The position numbers and the translations under genes are program-made. From Holophagaceae bacterium (GTDB lineage Bacteria > Acidobacteriota > Holophagae > Holophagales > Holophagaceae), in contig JANXYT010000218.1 of NCBI GenBank assembly GCA_025355915.1, forward strand, positions 1 to 28,472: 28,472 nt of DNA. Reading direction: 5' to 3'. Positions 1 to 6,776 of the stretch are shown here, piece after piece. Numbering within the stretch: the stretch's first letter is position 1; each line of letters opens with the position of its first letter. The notes under the pieces are model-generated. The model was not told where the DNA came from. It was given only the letters and a program-made list of their open reading frames with translations, and made no database searches.

Positions 1-1
1 G

Positions 2-634
2 CTGGAACTAGGCGCCCTGACCGACCAGCAGCCCACGGGTAACCATGTCATCCAGCCAATGCTGGCGGATGTCCTTGGCGATGCCTTCACGGACTTCAAG
101 ATCCCGGTTGTGGCTCTGTCGCTGGAACGAACCTTCTGGGAGAAGGCCACGATCCTCCATGCCGAATACCACCGACCTGCCACCCAACCTCTTCGGGATC
201 GCCTGGCGCGCCACTATTCGGACATGGCCGCCCTCTGGCAGCACCCCAGCCGCTCCAAAGCCATGGCTCGCCTGGATCTTCTCCAGGACGTGATCCAGCA
301 CAAGTCTCGGTTCTTCGCTTCGTCATGGGCAAGCTATGACACCGCCATCCCTGGAAGCTTCCACCTGGTGCCTCCTGAGCACAGACACGGGGAGTTGGCG
401 CGGGACCTGCAATCCATGCTGCCCATGTTCCTGGCGACCCCACCTTCTTTCAGGGAGTTGCTCCAGCAGCTTGTAGAGGCCGAGGCTGACCTGAATACGA
501 AATGCTCAGAGGATGACCGTTTTCTTGCTGAAAACCATGCGGCAACCATGCTGGCAGAAGCGTCAGTTGGTGGTTTTCGTCCGGAGCTGGTGGCTGGCGC
601 GGCTGATGAAGGTTGTGCGCCGGGCCCTTCGTAG
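2..634 (+). CDS. AbiEii/AbiGii-type nucleotidyltransferase toxin, 3' part
   Basis: The reading frame is open from the left edge, so the gene is cut at its 5' end and only about 210 C-terminal residues are visible. The stretch LSLERTFWEKATILHAEYHR followed by RLARHYSDMAALW is typical of the C-terminal part of nucleotidyl transferase AbiEii/AbiGii toxin family proteins, the toxin half of type IV abortive-infection toxin-antitoxin pairs. The nucleotidyltransferase active site would lie upstream, outside the window, as would any AbiEi-like antitoxin gene. After the family-like end (LLQQLVEAEADLN) there are roughly 45 further residues without family character, ending at TAG 632-634. Nothing downstream looks like a partner gene. 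Family call is by motif memory; whether the gene is intact cannot be judged. Confidence 0.75.
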   Translation: MELGALTDQQPTGNHVIQPMLADVLGDAFTDFKIPVVALSLERTFWEKATILHAEYHRPATQPLRDRLARHYSDMAALWQHPSRSKAMARLDLLQDVIQHKSRFFASSWASYDTAIPGSFHLVPPEHRHGELARDLQSMLPMFLATPPSFRELLQQLVEAEADLNTKCSEDDRFLAENHAATMLAEASVGGFRPELVAGAADEGCAPGPS

Positions 635-846
635 CGTGGTCTCGGTCTCTTCGTGCCGGGGCTGGTGCTCTGGCTGCTGGTGGGACCAGTAGGATTGGGC
701 ACTGTCGAGTTGGGCATGCTGACCAGTGCGCGACTTGATGGTCCGGCAGGAAAGTGGATGTTTTTCTGCAATTCATGAATCTTTTTGCCTCCCCACCGAC
801 TCTTCCTAAATGAGGCGGCTGGTGCCGTCCCCACTCTGGAGCCCCC

Positions 847-1053
847 ATGGCAAATCTGTTTCCGACCAACCAACATCCCGCAGAGCGTCTCCTGCGCGTG
901 ATCCTGGGTCTTGGTGTTCTGTCCCTGGTCTTTGTGGGCCCCAAGACTCCCTGGGGATACCTGGGCCTCGTGCCGCTGGCAACAGGGTTGCTGGGATCCT
1001 GCCCCCTCTACACCGTGTTCGGATGGAGCACTTGCCCCGTGAAGGCTCGTTGA
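847..1053 (+). CDS. DUF2892 (YgaP-like) small inner-membrane protein
   Basis: A 68-residue protein with two hydrophobic segments (about residues 15-31 and 37-50) and the family pattern LLRVILGLGVL, then GYLGLVPLATGLLG, then CPLYTVFGWSTCP. This matches the DUF2892 / YgaP transmembrane family, small membrane proteins of unknown role often found with rhodanese, sulfur or stress genes. The two conserved cysteines of the CPLY and STCP motifs are present (residues 52 and 63). The ATG is preceded by a GGAG Shine-Dalgarno at 837-840. The next gene, an ECF sigma factor, overlaps or abuts its stop codon, which suggests a shared transcript and possibly a shared stress function; that link is inference. 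Confidence 0.85.
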   Translation: MANLFPTNQHPAERLLRVILGLGVLSLVFVGPKTPWGYLGLVPLATGLLGSCPLYTVFGWSTCPVKAR

Positions 1054-1601
1054 TCGAGGACCAGATACTCCTCTCCCAGGCGGCTAGCGGGGACGCGAGT
1101 GCCTTCGAGGCGTTCGTCCTATGTCACCGCGAAGCCGTCTGGCGATTCACCCGCTCGCTGACCCGGGATGTGGGCGCGGCTGAAGACGCGCTGCAGGAGA
1201 CCTTTCTCTCGGCATGGAGAAGTTCCGCATCCTTCCGAGGGGGAGGCTCTGCCCTGGGCTGGTTGTTGTCCATAGCTCGGCACGCCGTCTATCGGCAGCA
1301 CAAGGGAAGGGCAGGGGAACCCGAACGAATGGAGTCCCTGGCCGAACTTGGAGAGGCGGCCGGGTGGGGTGCTGATTTTGACCCCCTCGATGCTTTGATG
1401 GTGAAGGATGAGGTGGGCCGGGCCCTTGCCCGGTTGCCTGTGGAGGATCGAGAGCTCCTCCTGCTTCGTGAGGTCGAGGGCCTTTCGAATGAAGACTGCG
1501 CCGGCCTACTGGGCCTGGGTGTGCGGGCCCTGAAGAGCCGTCTGCACCGGGCGCGGTTGCGTTTTGTTGCCCAGTTGCGAGGAGAACATCATGGCCATTG
1601 A
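1023..1601 (+). CDS. ECF-type RNA polymerase sigma factor
   Basis: About 190 residues with the sigma-70 region 2 pattern (GDASAFEAFVLCHREAVWRF, then AAEDALQETFLSAWRS) and a region 4 helix-turn-helix near the C-terminus (LPVEDRELLLLREVEGLSNE followed by LGLGVRALKSRLHRAR). There is no region 1 or 3, as expected for extracytoplasmic-function sigma factors. The start is uncertain: ATG 1023 has no clear ribosome site and would overlap the upstream gene by 31 bases, while TTG 1050 overlaps its stop as TTGA, follows GAAGG, and gives a protein beginning just before region 2. The stop TGA 1599-1601 overlaps the start of the following anti-sigma gene by 11 bases, so the regulator pair is translationally coupled. 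Target genes are unknown; autoregulation of this operon is usual for the family but no promoter was recognised. Confidence 0.88.
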   Translation: MEHLPREGSLIEDQILLSQAASGDASAFEAFVLCHREAVWRFTRSLTRDVGAAEDALQETFLSAWRSSASFRGGGSALGWLLSIARHAVYRQHKGRAGEPERMESLAELGEAAGWGADFDPLDALMVKDEVGRALARLPVEDRELLLLREVEGLSNEDCAGLLGLGVRALKSRLHRARLRFVAQLRGEHHGH

Positions 1602-2487
1602 ACGGGAGGTCGCCGGGCTGCGCTGCGGCGAGGTTCTGGCCGAACTGTCTGATTTCCTGGATGGCGACATGTCCCTTGAGCGGCGAGCTCAGGTTCAAGC
1701 TCACCTCGATGGTTGTGATGCCTGTGAACGATTCGGCGGTGCCTTCACCGCCGCCATCCGCGCCCTTAGACAGGGAGAACCGATGCCCCCCAGCGAAGCG
1801 TCGATCGCCTTTGCGCGGCTGAGCGTTCGACTGGAGAATGCAGGTAGGGTTGGTGACCCTGCCACGGGAGGCTTCATGTCCGGAACCGAACATTTTGATC
1901 AGGCTGCGGCCACCTGGGATCTCGCGGATCGGCGGGTGCTGCTGGCCCATGCGGTGGCCGAAGCCATTTCGTCCCGAGTGCCCCTATCGAAGGAACTGAA
2001 CGTTCTGGATTTCGGCTGCGGCACCGGCCTTGTCACCTTGGAACTGGCGCCTCAGGTCGGATCCATGTCTGGGGCCGACACCTCACCCGGCATGCTGACG
2101 ACCTTGGCAGGAAAGGCCGAGTCCCAGGGCATTCCCGTGCGTCTGCTGCCCCTGACGACCGAGGGGACGGGGGATCTTGGGGGCCCCTATGACCTCATCG
2201 TGAGCAGCATGACGCTGCACCACGTCGCCGATGTGCCGGCGCTATTCAGCCGGTTTGTGCAGCACCTCAATCCCGGCGGACAGGTGGCCCTGGCCGACCT
2301 GGACGAAGAGGAGGGCACCTTCCACGAGGACGCTGCGGGTGTCCATCACCAGGGCTTCCCCCGGAACCGTATCCACGACTGGCTGGAGGACGCAGGCTTC
2401 CGAGCGATCCAGGTGGAGACTGCCACCGTCACGGCCAAGGAAGGCAAGGACTATCCCGTATTCCTGGCCACGGCGCGGAGAGCTTGA
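1591..2487 (+). CDS. Anti-sigma zinc-finger domain fused to class I SAM-dependent methyltransferase
   Basis: One continuous 298-residue frame carries two domains. Residues 1-60 form a zf-HC2/ZAS anti-sigma domain: C12, the helix LAELSDFLDGDMSLERRAQ, and the zinc motif H38-x3-C42-x2-C45. Residues 96-298 form a Rossmann methyltransferase with motif I VLDFGCGTG (138-146), then YDLIVSSMTLHHV and LNPGGQVALADLD. A linker of about 35 residues joins them. Inside the linker a GGGAGG (1866-1871) lies four bases before an in-frame ATG at 1876, so the methyltransferase may also be made alone from this internal start. The gene overlaps the ECF sigma gene, as cognate anti-sigma factors do. The substrate of the methyltransferase cannot be deduced. 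The domain identities are secure; whether the fusion is functional or a lost stop codon between two genes is open. Confidence 0.85.
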   Translation: MAIEREVAGLRCGEVLAELSDFLDGDMSLERRAQVQAHLDGCDACERFGGAFTAAIRALRQGEPMPPSEASIAFARLSVRLENAGRVGDPATGGFMSGTEHFDQAAATWDLADRRVLLAHAVAEAISSRVPLSKELNVLDFGCGTGLVTLELAPQVGSMSGADTSPGMLTTLAGKAESQGIPVRLLPLTTEGTGDLGGPYDLIVSSMTLHHVADVPALFSRFVQHLNPGGQVALADLDEEEGTFHEDAAGVHHQGFPRNRIHDWLEDAGFRAIQVETATVTAKEGKDYPVFLATARRA

Positions 2488-2551
2488 CGCACGGGTGCGC
2501 GCATCCCGCTCCCGGGCAAGTCACGGTCAGCTGGTTGGCTCGAGTAGGCGG

Positions 2552-2575
2552 GGCTCAGGCCGCCTGCGGTGAGCC
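2552..2575. terminator. Possible bidirectional hairpin between convergent genes
   Basis: GGCTCA pairs with TGAGCC around an inner CCGC/GCGG stem, between the methyltransferase gene and the minus-strand exported-protein gene, which converge here. There is no clear T-tract on either strand, so it is a weak candidate. Confidence 0.35.
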
Positions 2576-2576
2576 G

Positions 2577-3455
2577 TCATGCTCTCAAGGCCTGGCTGGC
2601 GTACCAGTTGTACAAGGCCAGGATCCGGTTGTAGAAACTGGCCCGAACCTTTGCCTCCATGCCGAACACCTTGGTGACAGCGATTCCGACGTTGCCATAG
2701 AAATACAGGTATTTCCCATCTGCCGAAGGCTGGATCACCATGGAGAGCTTGAGGGCGCCCGGTTTGAGCACGGGCACAATCCCGAACCAGACCTGCTCCA
2801 CATTGCTCATGGTGAGTTCGGCGGCTCCAGCTTCCAGCCCCTTCACCGTCACGGCGTAGAGGTTCTTGCCGAAGGTCGTGTCGTCCTGTTCGAGAAAGAG
2901 AACATGGACAGGTTCGATGGTTGAGTACCGAGGATCGCTGAGCACCACGCGGTCGCCCGGTCCCTTGACCCCATGAGACGTCGTGAACAGCGTCCGTATC
3001 TTTCCATGGGTGGCCGAGAAATATTGGATGCCTTCCATGGTGCGGAACTGGTGGATGAGGTTGTAGAGCACGAGGTTGCGATCCGCGCGGGAGGCGAGGT
3101 TGGCCGGCATGGGTGCCACCACGAGCGTCTGGACGCCGATATTGGGATGGAAGGTGCTCAGAGTGCGGGTGATGTCGGCGGCGGCACCGGGGTTAGGGCA
3201 GAGATCGACCCTGGGCTCGTCCTGAAAAAAAGAGCTGTAGCTGCCCGTGGCGACAAGCTTCTGCTTGGCGATGGCGTCGAGGGCCACGGGGATGGCATCG
3301 ACCACGGCCACAGGCAGGGGACTCGCGGCAATGATGGGTGCAGCGCCGGCAACCAGGATGGCCGGAGCCAGAAGAAGGCCGGCTACGAGGAGCCCGATCC
3401 CCCAGGGCAGACCGTTCTCCCGGCACGCGCGGTGATGTTTCAGCCTACTCAGCAT
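2577..3455 (-). CDS. Exported or membrane-anchored protein of unknown function
   Basis: A 292-residue protein with a short basic N-terminus, a long hydrophobic segment (about residues 18-45, rich in A/L/V/I/G) that is either a signal peptide or an anchor, and a soluble remainder without catalytic motifs I can name. It has recognisable stretches such as FSATHGKIRTLFTTSHGV and DDTTFGKNLYAVTV; these vaguely resemble DUF6675-type proteins, but I am not sure of that family. The start codon ATG follows directly on the TGA of the DJ-1-like gene upstream (TGAATG, no spacer), so translation is almost certainly coupled to it. It converges with the methyltransferase gene. No function is proposed. Confidence 0.75.
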   Translation of the reverse strand: MLSRLKHHRACRENGLPWGIGLLVAGLLLAPAILVAGAAPIIAASPLPVAVVDAIPVALDAIAKQKLVATGSYSSFFQDEPRVDLCPNPGAAADITRTLSTFHPNIGVQTLVVAPMPANLASRADRNLVLYNLIHQFRTMEGIQYFSATHGKIRTLFTTSHGVKGPGDRVVLSDPRYSTIEPVHVLFLEQDDTTFGKNLYAVTVKGLEAGAAELTMSNVEQVWFGIVPVLKPGALKLSMVIQPSADGKYLYFYGNVGIAVTKVFGMEAKVRASFYNRILALYNWYASQALRA

Positions 3456-4142
3456 TCAAATGGGTCCGTTCAGCTTGGCGAGCAGGGTTCTGGCGGCGGG
3501 TTCCGAGGAGGCAGGGTTCTGCCCCGTGATCAGAAGGCCGTCGATCACCACATGGGGGGCCCAGTCCGGACCCTTGGAGTAGCTTCCGCCGTGCTGCTTG
3601 AGCGAATCTTCCACCAGGAATGGGACGATCTGAGTCAGCCCGGCGGCCTCTTCCTCGGTGTTGGCGAACCCCGTGACCGCCTTGCCTTTCACCACGGGAG
3701 CGCCTGATGGGCTCTTGGCATGGCGCAGCACGCCCGGCGCATGGCAGACGGCGGCCACCGGCTTCCCCGCCCTGAGCATGGCTTCGATCAAGGCGATGGA
3801 GGAAGCGTCTTCGGCCAAGTCCCACAAGGGGCCATGGCCACCGGGGTAAAACACGGCGGCGAAATCACCACGGGCCACGTCAGCCAGCTTGCGCGTGCTC
3901 GCCAGAAGGGCCTGTGAAGCCGGATCGGCTTTGAAGCGTCGGGTGGAATCGGTTTGAGAATTGGGCTCGTCGCTCTTGGGGTCCAGCGGTGGCTGACCGC
4001 CCTGGGGCGAGGCCAGGGTGATCTCCACGCCCGCATCCTTGAAGACATAGAAGGGAGCGGTGAATTCTTCCAGCCAAAAGCCTGTTTTTTTGCCCGTATC
4101 ACCGAGCGCGTCGTGGGAAGTCAGAACCATCAGAATGTTCAT
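3456..4142 (-). CDS. DJ-1/PfpI-family (type 1 glutamine amidotransferase-like) protein
   Basis: A 228-residue protein of the DJ-1/PfpI superfamily, HchA-like subgroup. The nucleophilic elbow AAVCHAPG carries the conserved cysteine C133 followed by H134, the conserved acidic residue lies in GFWLEEF (about residue 25), and the loop YPGGHG is at 100-104. Family members act as glyoxalase III/deglycase-like enzymes, chaperones or hydrolases; which applies cannot be told. The frame is open further upstream to 4202, but the family N-terminus (MNILMVLTSH) starts at ATG 4142, preceded by CTCCAGGAC. It is the first gene of a two-gene minus-strand unit with the exported protein that follows without spacing. 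Confidence 0.88.
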   Translation of the reverse strand: MNILMVLTSHDALGDTGKKTGFWLEEFTAPFYVFKDAGVEITLASPQGGQPPLDPKSDEPNSQTDSTRRFKADPASQALLASTRKLADVARGDFAAVFYPGGHGPLWDLAEDASSIALIEAMLRAGKPVAAVCHAPGVLRHAKSPSGAPVVKGKAVTGFANTEEEAAGLTQIVPFLVEDSLKQHGGSYSKGPDWAPHVVIDGLLITGQNPASSEPAARTLLAKLNGPI

Positions 4143-4439
4143 GTTTTGTCCTGGAGTGTTGGGTTGGATGGGCCCGGGTTGCAGCGACGCGCCTGTGCCC
4201 ATAAGCGATGATCACGCCAATGAATAAGAGGTAATGATGTGAGTCCCATCACCCTTCCGAGGTCCCCATTCCCGAGGGCCATTAGATCAGGATGAAGGAG
4301 TGATTCCCTCAAATTGAAGAGGATCGAAAACCCGGGATAGACACCTTCACTTGCTGCTCTTGCCACGTGACGAAGGTCCATGCGCGGTGGCAAGGAGTGG
4401 CGCACGGGCCGCCCCGAGGCCGCGGGCGAAGTGCGGACC
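4143..4439. other. Intergenic region between guaD and the DJ-1-like gene
   Basis: About 300 bases between two minus-strand genes. The frames open here look like shadows: they have no family character. The region must contain the guaD transcript end and probably a promoter for the DJ-1-like gene, but I see no convincing terminator hairpin or -35/-10 pair. Confidence 0.5.
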
Positions 4440-4922
4440 CTAGTAGCGGATCTTGTCCACCTTCGCGTCCCAGGCCCGGAACACGGCGAGGGCCTCGTCT
4501 CGCATGAGTTCCTTGGCGGGAAGGCTGCGGTCCGACAGCGGCAAGGCCACTTCCCGGTATAACCAGTCATCGTCGAACTGGATGGCCGCGGCATCCGCCC
4601 GGCCATTGGCGTACCAGATGCGGTCCAGCCGGGCCCAGTAGATGGCGGACAGGCACATGGGGCAGGGCTCGCAGCTGGTGTAGATCTCGCAGCCCTTCAG
4701 GGTGAAGGTGCCCAGCCGGTCGCAGGCGTTGCGAATGGCCACGATCTCTGCGTGCGCCGTGGGATCGCAGGTGGAGGTGACGCGGTTCCAGCCCTCGCCC
4801 AGGATCTGCCCATCCTTCACCACGACGGCGCCGAAGGGCCCGCCCTCGCCTGTTTCCATGTGGATCCGGGACAGGTCGATGGCCCGACGCATGAAGTTCT
4901 GGGGATCATGGGAGTGGGTCAT
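4440..4922 (-). CDS. guaD: Guanine deaminase, cytidine-deaminase fold
   Basis: A 160-residue zinc deaminase that converts guanine to xanthine plus ammonia. The zinc site is complete: TAHAE gives H57 and the proton-shuttling E59, and SCEPCPMC gives C87 and C90. Beyond the general deaminase fold, GGPFGAVVVKDG, NRVTSTCDPTAHAEIVAIR, AIYWARLD and the C-terminal FDDDWLYREV closely follow the Bacillus subtilis GuaD type (which has FDDSFIYKEI), and the length agrees (156 there). It is transcribed divergently from the purine/nucleoside importer operon across a 300-base control region, so it most likely feeds xanthine to the hydroxylases encoded downstream. Guanine specificity is inferred from similarity; other nucleobase deaminases share the motifs. 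Confidence 0.9.
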   Translation of the reverse strand: MTHSHDPQNFMRRAIDLSRIHMETGEGGPFGAVVVKDGQILGEGWNRVTSTCDPTAHAEIVAIRNACDRLGTFTLKGCEIYTSCEPCPMCLSAIYWARLDRIWYANGRADAAAIQFDDDWLYREVALPLSDRSLPAKELMRDEALAVFRAWDAKVDKIRY

Positions 4923-5222
4923 GGGTCGATCCTGTCGAAAGAACTAGCTCCCCAATCAAGCAAATGAATCGCAACGAAGCCTATAACCGCCGGGATGCGC
5001 ATTCGATCATAATGAAAAAAATTGACTTATAGGGAAAAAAAATCATACTCGACCCCACTATCGCAGCACCGGTTTTTCCAATCCCGCCGCCCATGGATCT
5101 CCTCAGTCCAGGCCAAACACCTCAACATGACCTCTCCCTGGGCGTTTCACCAGGGCATGGCCACCCATTTGGTCCGAGTTCCGTCCATCTACCCACCCTG
5201 CTGACCAACCCGGGAACGCCCG
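4923..5222. promoter_or_regulatory. Divergent control region between guaD and the importer operon
   Basis: About 300 bases with an AT-rich core (roughly 4960-5050) that contrasts with the GC-rich genes. It holds the 8-base palindrome ATGCGCAT (4996-5003), the promoter candidate described separately, and then a GC-rich leader of about 170 bases. The leader has a CCCTGG/CCAGGG hairpin (5136-5155) but no purine riboswitch core that I can recognise. A short open frame begins at ATG 5093 and overlaps the ATPase gene; it has no family character and is probably not a gene. Confidence 0.55.
5022..5049 (+). promoter_or_regulatory. Candidate sigma-70 promoter of the importer operon
   Basis: TTGACT (5022-5027) and CATACT (5044-5049) are separated by 16 bases within an A-rich stretch. 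This is five of six and four of six matches to the consensus. A similar AT-rich TTGACT block lies before the fused hydroxylase gene at 14046. Confidence 0.45.
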
Positions 5223-6776
5223 ATGCCCACCCAACCCGCCGATACGCCCAGACTCGCCATCCGGGGAATCCGTAAAGCCTATCCAGCCGTCGTCGCCAAC
5301 GATCGCATCGACCTCACGGTCATGCCCGGGGAGATCCACGCGGTGCTGGGGGAGAACGGCGCGGGGAAGTCCACGCTCATGAAGGTGATCTACGGGGTGA
5401 TTCGCCCCGACGAGGGCGAGATCTTCTGGGAGGGCCAGCCGGTGACCGTTCCCAATCCGGCCTGGGCGCGAACCCTGGGCATCGGGATGGTGTTCCAGCA
5501 CTTCTCGCTCTTCGAGACGCTCACGGTGGTGCAGAACGTGGCCCTGTCCATTCCCGGCAAGCTGGATCTGGGTACCCTCTCCCTGCGCATCGAGGAGGTC
5601 TCCAACCGCTACGGTCTGCCCGTGGACCCCCGGCGGCTGGTCCATGCCCTGTCCGTGGGCGAGCGGCAGAGGGTGGAGATCATCCGCTGCCTGCTCCAGA
5701 ACCCCAGGCTGCTGATCCTGGACGAACCCACGTCGGTCCTGACACCCCAGGCCGTGCGCAAACTCTTCGAGACCCTGAGACAGCTGGCGGCCGAAGGGGT
5801 GAGCATCCTCTACATCAGCCACAAGCTGGATGAGATCCAGGAACTGTGTCACAAAGCCACGGTCCTGCGGGGTGGCAAGGTCACCGGCACGTGCAGCCCT
5901 TCCCAGGAGACGCCCCAGACCATGGCCCGCATGATGATCGGTGCGGATCTTCCGGCCTATAGCCACGGCGAGTCTGAAGACGGTGGCGAGGTGCGGTTGC
6001 AGATCAAGGGACTGTCCCATGCCACGGATGATCCCTTCGGCACGGACCTCAGGGACATCAACCTGGAGGTCCGGAGCGGGGAGATCGTGGGCATTGCGGG
6101 TGTCTCCGGCAACGGCCAGCAGGAACTGCTCCGGGCCATCTCCGGAGAGGAACCCATCGCGGACAAGGGCGCGGTCCAGATGTGCGGCGTCCCCGTGGGG
6201 CGCATGAACCCGGCCCGTCGCAGGGGCCTGGGCATGTGCTTTGTGCCCGAAGAGCGCCTGGGGCGGGGGGCGGTTCCGCGCCTGTCCCTCACGGAGAACA
6301 TCCTGCTCACGGCCTACCGCAAGGGCATGCTGTTCGCAGGGCTGATCCGGTTTGGCGTGGCCAAGCGGTTCGCGGAGGAATGCATCGCGCGCTTCGATGT
6401 GAAATGCGGCGGCGCCAGCTCCGAGGCCAAGTCCCTGTCCGGGGGCAACCTCCAGAAGTTCATCGTGGGTCGGGAGATCATGCAGAACCCCAAGCTGCTC
6501 GTGCTGGCCCAGCCCACCTGGGGCGTGGACGTGGGCGCCTCCTCGTTCATCCGCCAGTCGGTGCTGGATCTGCGCAACTCGGGCACGGCGATTCTCGTGA
6601 TCTCAGAGGAACTGGAGGAGCTGTTCGAGATCTGCGATCGCATCGTGGTGATCGCCAAGGGCACCCTGTCTCCCAGCAAGGTCACCTCCGATACCAACGT
6701 GGAGGAGATCGGCATGTGGATGAGCGGCCTGTGGCCAGGGGCCGGGGCACTGGGAGAGGGCACTCATGTGGCTTAG
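5223..6776 (+). CDS. ABC transporter ATP-binding protein, BMP/nucleoside uptake type
   Basis: A 517-residue protein with two tandem ATPase domains, the arrangement of sugar/nucleoside (RbsA- and YufO/NupO-like) importers. Domain 1 has Walker A GENGAGKST (43-51), signature LSVGERQ (143-149) and Walker B LLILDEPT (163-170). Domain 2 has a degenerate Walker A (SGNGQQE), signature LSGGNLQKF and a Walker B in which the catalytic acidic residue is Gln (LLVLAQPTWGVDVGA), as is usual for this family. It is first in an operon with two permeases and a BMP-family binding protein, so it powers nucleoside or purine import. Its stop TAG (6774-6776) overlaps the start of the permease gene; the last G of the stop is supplied by the end of the inserted element described separately. 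The start ATG has only a weak ribosome site. Confidence 0.92.
   Translation: MPTQPADTPRLAIRGIRKAYPAVVANDRIDLTVMPGEIHAVLGENGAGKSTLMKVIYGVIRPDEGEIFWEGQPVTVPNPAWARTLGIGMVFQHFSLFETLTVVQNVALSIPGKLDLGTLSLRIEEVSNRYGLPVDPRRLVHALSVGERQRVEIIRCLLQNPRLLILDEPTSVLTPQAVRKLFETLRQLAAEGVSILYISHKLDEIQELCHKATVLRGGKVTGTCSPSQETPQTMARMMIGADLPAYSHGESEDGGEVRLQIKGLSHATDDPFGTDLRDINLEVRSGEIVGIAGVSGNGQQELLRAISGEEPIADKGAVQMCGVPVGRMNPARRRGLGMCFVPEERLGRGAVPRLSLTENILLTAYRKGMLFAGLIRFGVAKRFAEECIARFDVKCGGASSEAKSLSGGNLQKFIVGREIMQNPKLLVLAQPTWGVDVGASSFIRQSVLDLRNSGTAILVISEELEELFEICDRIVVIAKGTLSPSKVTSDTNVEEIGMWMSGLWPGAGALGEGTHVA

Noticed and set aside
4139..4606. Open minus-strand frame overlapping the end of guaD
   Set aside because: It is arginine/proline-rich with no family features and overlaps guaD in another frame, so it is a shadow.
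5051..5222. Purine riboswitch in the leader of the importer operon
   Set aside because: The leader has only a short hairpin; the conserved purine-aptamer core and its two kissing loops are not recognisable.
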